From: CBDCMJ01 sp965218875
GTDB taxonomy: Bacteria > Chloroflexota > Dehalococcoidia > Lucifugimonadales > UBA3495
NCBI GenBank assembly: GCA_965218875.1
Contig: OZ244707.1
Coordinates: forward strand, 1,550,001 to 1,614,000
Length of the DNA: 64,000 nucleotides
Reading direction: 5' to 3'
The position numbers were made by a program, and so were the translations under genes. Position 1 is the first letter of the stretch, and every line of letters starts with the position of its first letter. Positions 36,269 to 44,808 of this stretch are shown piece by piece. Below the pieces are notes generated by a model. That model had not been told where the DNA came from and searched no databases. It saw nothing but the letters and a program-made list of their open reading frames with translations.

Positions 36269-36790
36269 TTGAGCAAACCTGCTGACGAAATACTGGAGCA
36301 GCTTCCCGTCTTTACCGACGTGGCGCCGGAGGGCGAGTGGCGGCAACTGAGGGTGGAAGGGCTGGTGGCCCGGCCCCTGGCGCTGGACTGGGACGGCCTC
36401 AAGGCCCTGGCCCTGGGCGAGCTCGTTGACGATTTTCGCTGCGTGGAGGGTTGGGTGGTCCGCGGCCAGATGTGGGAGGGTGTTCCCCTGGCTGCCTTGC
36501 TGGAGGCAGCCGGCCCGCTGGCCGAGGCTGCCTACGTGGCCTTCTCCGCCGGTGGCTACACCGTGGCCATGACCATGCCCGAGGCACTGGACAGCGGCGT
36601 GGTCTTGGCGCTGCGACTCAACGGGGAGTGGCTCCCCGCCGAGCACGGCGGCCCCTGCCGGTTGACGGCCCGGGGACGAGACTGTTACTTCAGCGTCAAG
36701 TGGCTGGACCGTGTCCAGCTGCTTTCGGAGCCTCCCCAAGAGACCGGCCAAGCCATAGCCGAGGCCCGCAACGCGGCCCGAAAAGCGTAG
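36269..36790 (+). CDS. Molybdopterin-dependent oxidoreductase domain protein (sulfite-oxidase fold)
   Basis: A 173-residue protein matching the oxidoreductase molybdopterin domain of the sulfite oxidase/YedY family. The Cys in DDFRCVEGW fits the cysteine that coordinates molybdenum. Further family parts are QMWEGVPLAALLEAAGP and GEWLPAEHGGPCRLT with the final SVKWLDRVQLL. It is shorter than YedY and lacks a Tat signal, so it may be cytoplasmic. Starts with TTG at 36269, GGAGG being 11 nt upstream. A GMC oxidoreductase follows on the same strand, 100 nt away. Physiological substrate unknown. Confidence 0.85.
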   Translation: MSKPADEILEQLPVFTDVAPEGEWRQLRVEGLVARPLALDWDGLKALALGELVDDFRCVEGWVVRGQMWEGVPLAALLEAAGPLAEAAYVAFSAGGYTVAMTMPEALDSGVVLALRLNGEWLPAEHGGPCRLTARGRDCYFSVKWLDRVQLLSEPPQETGQAIAEARNAARKA

Positions 36791-36891
36791 CGCGGCCCGC
36801 CCGCCGGGTTGGCGTCCGGCTTCACCCGGCCCCGAGGGCCGTCCCCGGCGGCCCTGCCTGGCGGCAAACAGTCAACGTAGAAGGAGAGACC

Positions 36892-38436
36892 ATGAGATAC
36901 GACGCTATCGTCATTGGCGCGGGTTCCGGCGGCTGCGTGGTGGCTTCCCGTCTGGCCGAGGATGCGGACCGCTCGGTGTTGCTGCTGGAGGCCGGCCCCG
37001 ACTACCCGGACTACCAGCATTACCCCGACGACCTGAAGTACGGCTACAAGCCCGATGCCTCGGCCCAGGGCGCGCCCCACAACTGGAGTTGGTGGGCCCA
37101 GGGGTCCGCGGACCAGACGGAACTGCTCCCCGCGCCGCGGGGCCGGGTTGTGGGCGGCACCAGCGCCATCAACGGCCAGGTATTGCTACGGGGCGTGCCG
37201 GAAGACTATGACGCCTGGGCCGCCGAGGGCAACGACGAGTGGTCGTACATCAACCTGCTGCCCTACTTCCGCAAGATGGAAACCGACATGGATATAGCCG
37301 ACGACTTTCATGGCTCCCAGGGGCCCATACCGGTGCGGCGCTTCAAGCGGGAGGAGTGGCTGCCCTTCCAGACGGCCTTCGCCCGCTCCGCCCTGGCGGC
37401 CGGCTACCCGGAAGACTTCGACATGAACTCCCCCGACTCCGTGGGGATTGGCCCCCTGCCCATGAACAACCCGGAGGGAGTGCGCATGAGCACTGCGTTG
37501 ACCTTCCTGAACGCGGTGCGTCACCACCTCAACCTCACCGTCCGGGGCAACGTCATGGTGCACCGGGTCCTGTTCGACGGCAAGAAGGCCGTGGGGGTGG
37601 AGGTGGAAAGCGGCGGTAAAGTCTACCGCATCGAGGCCGGCCTCATCGTGCTCTCCGCCGGCTCCATGGCCTCACCCCAGCTGTTGATGCTCTCCGGCGT
37701 AGGACCGGCGGACCACCTACGGGAGATGGGCATCCCCGTGGTGCACGAACTGCCCGGGGTGGGCCAGAACCTGCGCGACCATCCCATCGCCGCCATCATC
37801 TGCCAGGTTCGGGAAGACCACGAGCAAGACCCCACAGGCCCCCGGACCCAGCTTGCCCTGCGCTACACCGCAGAGGGGTCGCCCGACCGCAACGACATGC
37901 AGATTTCCGCCTCGTCCTTCTCTTCGCCGATCGGGGGCGCGGACCCCTTCGAGCCCGGGGGCGTCCGTTTCAACTGCCTGCTGGAGCTGGCCGACGGCGC
38001 CGGCGAGGTCAGGCTCTCCTCCGGGGACCCCTCGGTGCAGCCGGCGCTGAACTACCGCTACCTGGAGTTGGAGCGGGACCGGCAACGGCTGCGGGAGTCG
38101 GTACGCCTCACCTTAAAGCTGTTGGAGCACGAGTCTTTCAAACCGATAGTGGAGAAGGTCTTGCAGCCCAGCGAGGAAGACCTGGCGACCGACGAGGCCC
38201 TGGACCGGTGGCTTATGAGGACGGTGTTCAACACCACCCACGCCGCCGGGACCTGCAAGATGGGGCCGTCGTCGGACCCAATGGCGGTGGTGGACCAGCA
38301 CCTGAACGTCCACGGCATGGAAAACATAAAGGTAGCCGACGCCTCGGTGATGCCCAACGTCATCCGAGCCAACACCAACTGCACTACCATCATGATCGGC
38401 GAGCGCTGCGCCGACTGGGTGAAGGGCGGCCGCTAG
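36892..38436 (+). CDS. GMC-family FAD-dependent oxidoreductase
   Basis: A 514-residue flavoenzyme of the glucose-methanol-choline group (choline dehydrogenase-like), oxidising alcohols. The ADP-binding motif is IVIGAGSGGCVVASRLAE at the N-terminus. GMC signature 1 is GRVVGGTSAINGQV, signature 2 is LSAGSMASPQLLMLSGVGP, and the active-site pair is His in THAAGTCKMG and Asn in RANTNCTTIMIGE. ATG at 36892 has AAGGAGAG upstream; the longer frame from 36451 is a shadow of the preceding gene. A second GMC protein lies at 50837 with a similar layout. Confidence 0.94.
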   Translation: MRYDAIVIGAGSGGCVVASRLAEDADRSVLLLEAGPDYPDYQHYPDDLKYGYKPDASAQGAPHNWSWWAQGSADQTELLPAPRGRVVGGTSAINGQVLLRGVPEDYDAWAAEGNDEWSYINLLPYFRKMETDMDIADDFHGSQGPIPVRRFKREEWLPFQTAFARSALAAGYPEDFDMNSPDSVGIGPLPMNNPEGVRMSTALTFLNAVRHHLNLTVRGNVMVHRVLFDGKKAVGVEVESGGKVYRIEAGLIVLSAGSMASPQLLMLSGVGPADHLREMGIPVVHELPGVGQNLRDHPIAAIICQVREDHEQDPTGPRTQLALRYTAEGSPDRNDMQISASSFSSPIGGADPFEPGGVRFNCLLELADGAGEVRLSSGDPSVQPALNYRYLELERDRQRLRESVRLTLKLLEHESFKPIVEKVLQPSEEDLATDEALDRWLMRTVFNTTHAAGTCKMGPSSDPMAVVDQHLNVHGMENIKVADASVMPNVIRANTNCTTIMIGERCADWVKGGR

Positions 38437-38488
38437 GGCGTCTCCGGGCCTGGGCGCAGGGGACGGCGCAAATTGGCGGGGACGCCAG

Positions 38489-39292
38489 TCACTTGCGCGT
38501 TGCGCGGCCTTTCAGGGCCATGAGGGCCATGCCGATGCTGACCACGCCAACGGCCAGGGTAGCGGCCAGGCCGCTGAGGATGGTCATGGGCTCCCAGCCG
38601 TCGGAGATTAGGGAACGCAGAGCGGCCAGCAGGTAGGTGACCGGGTTGTAGTCGGCCGCGGCGCCCAGCCACCCGGTCATTGCCTCCTGGGGAACGAACA
38701 GGCTGGTCATGAACAGGAAGGGGAAGAACAGCAGGAAGCTGATGTTCACCGCCGCCGGGTTGCCCGTCTTGAGGGCTATGGCGTAGGGGAACCCGGTAAA
38801 AACCAACCCCCACAGCCCGCTGAGGAACATAAACACCAGAATGCCGGGAGCACCGGTCTCGAAGTCCACGCCGGCGATGAATCCCATGATGATTACCGGC
38901 ACCGTGAGGGCCACCACCAGGGCGAAGTCGGCAATCATGAGGCCCATCAGCAGCGCCAACCGATTCACCGGGCTTATGACCAGGCGGTCGAAGTAGCCGG
39001 TTTGGATGTCGGTGACCACGGTAATGGCCCGGGATATCCCGGTGACGGCGAACAACACTGCCACCGGAATCTGAAAAGCCCGGTAATTCAGGCCGGGAAT
39101 GTCCTCCGCAACGTCTTTCAGGGACCCCACCGTCATCACGTACATGAATACCGGGATGAACAACGCCGGAACGGTGGCTTCCGGGTCGCGGGGAATGGAG
39201 CGCAAGGCCCGTTCGGCCACGCTGATGGTGTCGCGAACGAACCCTCCCTTGCGGGCCAGGCTTGCCGGTGGAGGGACAGCCGCCATGGTCAA
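38489..39292 (-). CDS. ABC-2 type transporter permease (DrrB-like)
   Basis: A 267-residue permease with about six membrane helices. An early amphipathic segment precedes VPALFIPVFMYVMTVGSL, then GISRAITVVTDIQTGYFDRL, MGLMIADFALVVALTVPVIIMG, and LFFPFLFMTSLFVPQEAMTGW. The last is the characteristic ABC-2 signature region. It partners the ATPase gene 66 nt upstream in the same operon. Such exporters remove lipids, antibiotics or polyketides; the substrate is unknown. Confidence 0.9.
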   Translation of the reverse strand: MTMAAVPPPASLARKGGFVRDTISVAERALRSIPRDPEATVPALFIPVFMYVMTVGSLKDVAEDIPGLNYRAFQIPVAVLFAVTGISRAITVVTDIQTGYFDRLVISPVNRLALLMGLMIADFALVVALTVPVIIMGFIAGVDFETGAPGILVFMFLSGLWGLVFTGFPYAIALKTGNPAAVNISFLLFFPFLFMTSLFVPQEAMTGWLGAAADYNPVTYLLAALRSLISDGWEPMTILSGLAATLAVGVVSIGMALMALKGRATRK

Positions 39293-39358
39293 TAACCTCA
39301 GCCTGCCGGGGACGTGTGGCGGGCCCTCTCGGCAGTCCTTGGGAACACCGCTCCGCCC

Positions 39359-40336
39359 TCAGGCCGCATCGTCGTTCCGGGGGGCTGCCCCCTCTTGCAG
39401 ACGGCCCCCGGTCACGTGCAGAAACACGTCGTCCAGGGTGGGAGTACGCAGGGTCAATTGCTGGACCCCGACCCCGTGCTGGTCCAGGGCCAGCGCCACC
39501 GTGCTGATCAACGCCGCCCCGTTGGCCGCGCTGATGGTCAGCTCCTGGCCGTGGGACTCCACGTTCTCCACCTGGGGAATTCCCTGAAGGGCGCGCACCG
39601 CCGCCTCCGTCTGCCCGTCCAGCCGGACCACGATTAGGTCCGAGCCCCGGGCCCGTTTGAGGTCGGAGGGCGTCCCCTGGGCGGCCAGCTTGCCCCGGTC
39701 TATGATTCCCACCCGGTGGGCCAGGGCGTCGGCCTCCTCGAGGTACTGGGTGGTGAGAAATATGGTCACGCCCAGCTCTTCGTTGATGGCGCGGACCTCT
39801 TCCCAGACCCGGGAGCGGCTGATGGGGTCCAGGCCGGTGGTGGGTTCGTCTAGGAACAGCACTTGCGGGTTGTGGATCAGGGCCGCGGCCAAGTCCAGCC
39901 GGCGTTTCATGCCCCCGGAATAGGACCCGATCATCCGGTCCATGGCTTCGCCGATGTCCACCAGTGCGGAGAGCTCGTCTATGCGCCGGTTGACCTCACG
40001 CCTCGACAGCCCGTAGAGCTTGCCCTGCAGCCGCAGCAACTCCCGGCCGGTCTGCTTGTTGTCCAGGGCGGCCTCCTGCTGGGCAGCGCCGATGCGCAGG
40101 CGGACCTCGTTAGGCTGCCGCGTCACGTCGTAACCGGCCACCCACATCTCGCCGGCGGTGGAGGCCAGCAGGGTGATCAGCATCCGGATGACCGTCGTCT
40201 TGCCGGCGCCGTTGGGGCCGAGGAACCCGTACACCTCACCCCGGTCCACCGCCAGGTCGACGCCATCGACGGCCCGGACCTGGCCATAGTCCCGGACTAG
40301 GCCCCTGGTGAAAATTGCCAAGTCGTTATTTGTCAT
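39359..40336 (-). CDS. ABC exporter ATP-binding protein (DrrA type)
   Basis: A 325-residue ATPase from the Met at 40336 (MTNNDLAIFTRGLVRDYG). Walker A FLGPNGAGKTTVIRML, signature YSGGMKRRLDLAAAL, and Walker B VLFLDEPTTGLDP are present. The C-terminal domain (residues about 225-320) matches the DrrA-specific tail with GVQQLTLRTPTLDDVFLHVTG. It forms the exporter with the ABC-2 permease downstream. The earlier Met at 40354 adds only MLEAIN. A divergent lipoprotein peroxiredoxin gene starts about 240 nt away. Confidence 0.94.
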   Translation of the reverse strand: MTNNDLAIFTRGLVRDYGQVRAVDGVDLAVDRGEVYGFLGPNGAGKTTVIRMLITLLASTAGEMWVAGYDVTRQPNEVRLRIGAAQQEAALDNKQTGRELLRLQGKLYGLSRREVNRRIDELSALVDIGEAMDRMIGSYSGGMKRRLDLAAALIHNPQVLFLDEPTTGLDPISRSRVWEEVRAINEELGVTIFLTTQYLEEADALAHRVGIIDRGKLAAQGTPSDLKRARGSDLIVVRLDGQTEAAVRALQGIPQVENVESHGQELTISAANGAALISTVALALDQHGVGVQQLTLRTPTLDDVFLHVTGGRLQEGAAPRNDDAA

Positions 40337-40578
40337 GTTGATCGCTTCGAGCACGGACGATTGCCCGGCGCTGGACCTCTGGGGCGGGGACGCCGGGTCC
40401 TAACGTGGAGCTTCCGCGGGTCTACGCCGGAAAGCGCCGGAGGGAGAATACTCCCTGGCGGGATTGTGCCGCCACCGTGGAGCGGCCCATGGAATTCTAT
40501 ACGGCAAAGGACGCCGAGGAAAGGGCGGAAATTCAGTCATTTCCCCCCGGCGCCGAAGGTTTGTAGTAAAATCACGGC

Positions 40579-41613
40579 ATGTCTTCCAAGTTACTGTCGG
40601 CGGGGATGGCGCTTGTGCTCATGGCGGTGGCGGTCGCCGCGTGCGGCGGAGCGTCTGACGACGCCGCACGTGCGCCGACGCCGGCCCCGGTGGTCGGTTC
40701 AGGAGCCCTGGAGGTCGCCACCTCTCCTACGCCTGCGCCAAGCATCGACGCCGGCAGTCCGGCGGAATCGGGCTCCCCCGTACCTGCGGTGTCTGCGGAG
40801 ACGCCTGTTCCGGCGCCCACCGTCCCAGCCGGCAGTCCTGCTTCTCCGATGCCCACCCCGGCGCCGACGCCCTCCGTCCCGGGCGACGGCCCCTCTTCTC
40901 CGCCCCCTACCCCAGCACCTACGATTGCTGACGGTCCTGCTTCCCCCACGTCCACCCCGGCGCCGATGCCCGTCGTCCCGTCTGACAGTCCTGCTTCCCC
41001 CACGTCCACCCCGGCGCCGATGCCCACCGTCTCGTCTGACAGTCCTGCTTCTCCGACGCCTACCCCGACCCTCCCTCCGCCTACGGCCCCGGCCCCCCCG
41101 GAGCCGGCTGCCACCCCTGACGCGGACGCTACGGAGGCCGGGCCCGAGGTCGGCGCCGCCGTGGGAGATATCGCGCCGGGCTTCATCCTGTCCGCCGCCT
41201 TGGGCCCCGGCCAGTCGCTGGAGGCCTTCAGGGGAGACAAGAGCGTGCTGCTGGTGTTCTACCGGGCGTTTTGGTGAACTTACTGCCGGTCCCAGCTCGT
41301 CGAGCTGGCAGCTAACTACTCGGACATCACCGGTTTGAATGCCGAAGTGCTGGCCGTAAGCGTCGACGACCTCAGAGGCGCGGAACGGGTTGCCGAGGCG
41401 CTGGGAATCCCCTTCCCGGTGCTGTACGACCCCTCACGCGGAGTGCCCAGGGCATACATGGTCTACGACCTCTTGGGCGACGGGCTCTCCGCCCCGGCTA
41501 CGTTCGTGGTGGACCGGGCGGGCGTCATCAGGTGGAAGTACGTGGGCCGCCGCATAGGGGACAGGCCCTCCACGTCCGAGATTCTGGCGCAGTTGGCCCA
41601 AGCCGCCGGCTGA
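40579..41613 (+). CDS. Selenocysteine-containing peroxiredoxin lipoprotein (in-frame UGA = Sec233)
   Basis: A 344-residue protein if the UGA at 41275-41277 encodes selenocysteine. The N-terminus is a lipoprotein signal (MSSKLLSAGMALVLMAVAVAAC, lipobox VAAC). A long Pro/Ala/Ser/Thr linker with 18-residue repeats follows, then an AhpC/TSA redoxin domain from about 193. The active site reads VFYRAFW-U-TYC, where U replaces the peroxidatic Cys of the usual WCxxC. The frame continues without break through RSQLVELAANY, VLAVSVDD, FPVLYDPSR and PATFVVDRAGVIRWKYVG to a normal stop. The Cys three residues later could form a selenenylsulfide. The protein would sit on the outside of the cell membrane. 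A conventional caller splits it in two. Confidence 0.88.
40936..41070 (+). repeat. In-frame 54-bp tandem repeat in the lipoprotein linker
   Basis: Two nearly identical 54-bp units (40936-40989 and 40990-41043) plus a partial third encode PASPTSTPAPMP-type 18-residue repeats ending in SDS. They lengthen the spacer between membrane anchor and redoxin domain and are likely to vary in number. Confidence 0.8.
41278..41312 (+). promoter_or_regulatory. Candidate bacterial SECIS hairpin after the Sec UGA
   Basis: Downstream of the UGA, CCAGCTC (41292-41298) and GAGCTGG (41302-41308) form a perfect 7-bp stem closed by the 3-nt loop GTC. The GU of the loop lies about 22 nt after the UGA, close to the classic bacterial SECIS distance. 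The outer CTGC/GCAG can extend pairing. Confidence 0.7.
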
Positions 41614-41692
41614 GGCTCAGCGGGGCACTCGTATCCTTCCGGGGCGGGCCCAACCGTTCCATCCCGGCCTCGCCATGCCCGTCCGCCGCGTC

Positions 41693-43855
41693 CTACGGCC
41701 TGTATCCGGAAGGCAGTGACGGGACCAGGTCGTCGACGCTGTCGCTCAGCCGCCCCAGCAAGAAAAGGAAGTCTTGATAGGCGGTCAGCTTGCCCAGCGG
41801 GGTCTCCAGAGGATGGAGCAGCTCCAGCAATTGCGCTAGGTCGTCACGGGTCTGCCGCAAGCCTGACGGGCCCCACTGCGGCAGACCGCTGTACCGGTCG
41901 GAAGCCAGCGCCACGATGGCCCCCAATTGCAGGTAGGGGTCGGCGTCGCTGACCACGGCGGCGTGGGATGGCCCGACCAGCGGCCCAAGTTGCCGGCGGG
42001 ACTCTCCGCTGTTTGGGTCTACCCACCGCAACTCCACTTGGGCCAATTGCCGGGGCCACCCCCAGGCCGCCTCCTGCCGCAGCGCCAGTTCGTAGAAGAC
42101 CGTCGTAGCGGCCCCAGAAGCCAGCTCGGCAAACTCCGCCCGGTCCTGGGTGAACGCGGCGTCGGGGGTGACCCGGTTCTCGTAGCCGATAATGCGCCAC
42201 GACTGGACCACTTCAGAGTTCCAGGTCACCTGCCCCCGGGCTTGGTCGGCGAAGGGCGCGGAGAGGGTCAGCCAGTTTTCCCGGCTGAAGGTGGCGGCAG
42301 CCTGGGCGGTGTTGCTCAGGTAGCGATACCAGCCGTTGCCGTGCTGCGCTAATTGCTCCAGGAGGTAGTCGTTGTAGTTGTTGATGCCGACGCCCACGGA
42401 GATGATCCGCAGCGGGTTCTTGGCGTCCCGGTCATGGGTCGACTCCAGGATGGCGAAGGGGTTGGTGGCGTCCACGTTGGCCACCCCGTCGGACATTAGG
42501 ATGACGTAGTTGTGGGCGTCGGGCCGCTCCCGGCGGGCTCGGTCCGCCAGTTGGACTCCCAGGTCCAACCCTGCCTGTACGTTGGTGGAGTCGTAGGGAG
42601 CCAGTTGGGAGATGGACCTCCTGACCTCGGAGTCGTCGGGATGCCGGTGCGGGACCGTAAGCCGGTCAATGACCCCGGTAGTGAAGTGGACGACGGCGAT
42701 GCGGTCCCGGTCAGTAAGGCTCTTTCGGATGCTTTCCGCGGCTTCTCGGGCGATGGCCACCCGGTTGCCTTCGGCCATGGACCCCGAGGCGTCCAGCACC
42801 AGCGTAACGTTGACGGGACTGTCCACGTCAGCCGCCTCCGGCGCTTGGAAGGCCAGCCGGGCCAGGTGCAGCCCGCGGTCCAGCGGGTGACGGACCACGT
42901 AGAACGATATGTTGAATTCCCGGTCGTTCCAGGGCGGGTCGTAGTGGTAGTCGAAGGCGTTGGTCCACTCTTCGGCCCTCACCGACTCCGGCTCCACCTG
43001 GTAGCCGTTCCGGGCCCAGTTGAGGGCCAGGTGATACGAGGTGGTGTCGGCGTCCAGGCTGAAGGTCGACACGGGGTCCTCGGTGGCGGCGACGAATGGC
43101 CTCCTGCCGTAGTCTTTGAACGTGGTGTCGGCGGGACGGGCCGCTACGGCGGGCGCTTCCGGCCGGGGCGTTGCCGTCGCCGCGCGCGACGCCTCCATGC
43201 CGGCGCCAGCGTCCACTTCGCCGTAAGCGTCGCCGGCATCGGCCAGATGCTCGTCCGCATCGGGCGCCATCTCGGCATCCACTCTCTCCGTGGCCGGGGC
43301 CGGCGCAGTGGTTGGCCGGGGCGGGGACGTGGCCGCATCAGCCGCGGCGGTTGGCGCCGGCACAGACGTGGCCATTTCGATCGCGGCGGTTGGTTGGGGC
43401 GCTGCCTCCGACCGCTCCTCAGCTGCGGCGGGCGCCATAGCCAGGGCGTCACCAGGGGTTCCAGGTTCTACGGTCTCCGGGACCTCAGCCGCCGGCATGG
43501 TCGTCGGGGCGGGCGAGGCCGTCTCCGCGTCGGACTCGGTCCGGGTGACAGAGGCCAACTCCCCCGGCGGGTCTTCCCCGCCGAACCCCCCGGTGGCAGC
43601 CCATACCGAGGCGGTGACCACCACGGCCACGGCGGCCACTCCCGCCGTGGCCAAGGCCGGGCTCCACATCCGCCCGGGCCGGGGGAACATCCTGTCTCGA
43701 ATGGCGGAAAGACTGGACAGGTCGGACTGCTCCTCCAGCCTGCTTTCCAGCCGCCGCCACAGGTCCTCGGGGGTCTGGAGGTCTGAGGTCTCGGAGGCGA
43801 AGTACTCCCTGAGTGTCCTTTCCACTTCCTGGTCCGGATAATCGCTACGCGCCAT
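41693..43855 (-). CDS. VWA-domain membrane protein (YfbK-like) downstream of an ECF sigma gene
   Basis: A 720-residue protein. The N-terminal 60 residues look like a cytoplasmic anti-sigma-type segment (VERTLREYFASETSDLQ and LWRRLESRLEEQ). A single membrane helix follows (SPALATAGVAAVAVVVTASVWAA), then a long Ala/Pro/Thr-rich external linker. Next come a YfbK N-terminal-type region (FVAATEDPVSTFSLDADTTSY), a von Willebrand A domain with the MIDAS motif LVLDASGSMAEG (about 345-360), and a YfbK C-terminal domain. It overlaps the sigma gene by 11 nt, so it is probably its membrane-bound regulator. An external VWA domain could sense ligands or surface proteins. The proposed anti-sigma role is inference. 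Confidence 0.85.
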   Translation of the reverse strand: MARSDYPDQEVERTLREYFASETSDLQTPEDLWRRLESRLEEQSDLSSLSAIRDRMFPRPGRMWSPALATAGVAAVAVVVTASVWAATGGFGGEDPPGELASVTRTESDAETASPAPTTMPAAEVPETVEPGTPGDALAMAPAAAEERSEAAPQPTAAIEMATSVPAPTAAADAATSPPRPTTAPAPATERVDAEMAPDADEHLADAGDAYGEVDAGAGMEASRAATATPRPEAPAVAARPADTTFKDYGRRPFVAATEDPVSTFSLDADTTSYHLALNWARNGYQVEPESVRAEEWTNAFDYHYDPPWNDREFNISFYVVRHPLDRGLHLARLAFQAPEAADVDSPVNVTLVLDASGSMAEGNRVAIAREAAESIRKSLTDRDRIAVVHFTTGVIDRLTVPHRHPDDSEVRRSISQLAPYDSTNVQAGLDLGVQLADRARRERPDAHNYVILMSDGVANVDATNPFAILESTHDRDAKNPLRIISVGVGINNYNDYLLEQLAQHGNGWYRYLSNTAQAAATFSRENWLTLSAPFADQARGQVTWNSEVVQSWRIIGYENRVTPDAAFTQDRAEFAELASGAATTVFYELALRQEAAWGWPRQLAQVELRWVDPNSGESRRQLGPLVGPSHAAVVSDADPYLQLGAIVALASDRYSGLPQWGPSGLRQTRDDLAQLLELLHPLETPLGKLTAYQDFLFLLGRLSDSVDDLVPSLPSGYRP

Positions 43856-44402
43856 TTTCGACCACCTGCTTGCTCCCGTCTTGTTCCAATTTCCACCGCA
43901 TCTGTCCCAGCGCCCGGTGCAGCCGCGACTTGACCGTGCCTTCCCGCACCTTGATCGCCCGGGCCACCTGGGGCAGCGTCAAGTCCGCGAAGTAGCGCAA
44001 GACCAACACCTGGCGATGTTCCGGGCTGAGGGCAGCTAAAGCCCGGCGGACGGCCGCGCGGTCTTCCAGGGCTTCCACCAAGTCCTCCAGGCCGGCGCCT
44101 TGCTCCGCCGTGGTGGATTCCTCCAGGGGCTCGGTGGCGACGGTGCGGCGCCTTTGCTGGCCCAGCACGCTGTTCACCAGGATGCGCATCAGCCAGGGCT
44201 TGAACGGCCGTCCCCGTTGGAATCCCTTGATGCCGCGCCAGGCCGACAGAAACGCCTCCTGTACCTGTTCCTCGGCCAGGGCCCGGTTATGGGTCATCAG
44301 GTAAGCCGTGCCGTAGAGAACGTCCTTGTACTGCTCCACCAGGTAGCGGAAGGCGTCCCGGTCGCCCTCCTGGCATCGGACCACGGCATCTTCTTCGGTC
44401 AC
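43845..44402 (-). CDS. ECF-type RNA polymerase sigma factor
   Basis: A 185-residue sigma factor from the GTG at 44402 (VTEEDAVVRCQEGD), chosen because GGGAG lies six nt upstream; the frame opens further to 44477. Region 2 includes FRYLVEQYKDVLYGTAYLMT and AEEQVQEAFLSAWRGI. Region 4 holds the helix-turn-helix in VLVLRYFADLTLPQVARAIKVREGTVKSRLHRAL. It directs RNA polymerase to promoters of its own regulon, and its partner VWA protein is translated from the overlapping next gene. Region 403 nt upstream up to the BVMO gene contains no other gene. Confidence 0.93.
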   Translation of the reverse strand: MTEEDAVVRCQEGDRDAFRYLVEQYKDVLYGTAYLMTHNRALAEEQVQEAFLSAWRGIKGFQRGRPFKPWLMRILVNSVLGQQRRRTVATEPLEESTTAEQGAGLEDLVEALEDRAAVRRALAALSPEHRQVLVLRYFADLTLPQVARAIKVREGTVKSRLHRALGQMRWKLEQDGSKQVVENGA

Positions 44403-44808
44403 TGGCTGCTCCCTGGAGCCCTCTTTCGAAATGGGGTGTCCGTGGATAGTATGCGAGGTTGGCCCAAAAGGTTCCATCTTGCGGCGGTCGCAGGCCCCCG
44501 TTGCCGCCAGGGCTGCCGGAGCAACGCCCGGCGCGCCCGACCGCCCCTGTACGCCGCTTATGCCGTCTCTTTGTCAAAGGGAGTCCGCAAGAAGGGTCCG
44601 CCCGAACCGATAGCCGACCTCCGGTGTATCGGCGTAATTATAAAAGTGTACCCGTTCAACCACCGATGCCGAAATCGGCTATAATCCGGGAGCCGTACCC
44701 AACGGCGAAAGTTTCCGGAGCGGCTGGACTCGGGCCGAAACCCGGCCCGCCCGCCCGCAGCCACAGGCCCAGGCCCGTAGCGGGCTGGGGGCCTCAGAGA
44801 GGAACGAC
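44403..44808. other. Divergent intergenic region, sigma/VWA operon and BVMO gene
   Basis: No gene seen. It has a plus-strand TATAAT at 44680-44685 with TTCAAC 19 nt upstream, a possible promoter of the monooxygenase, and a minus-strand TATAAT at 44642-44637 that could serve the sigma operon. Neither has an optimal -35. Confidence 0.4.

Noticed and set aside
42512..43786. 424-codon frame opposite the VWA gene
   Set aside because: Arg/Gly-rich shadow frame of a confidently identified gene.
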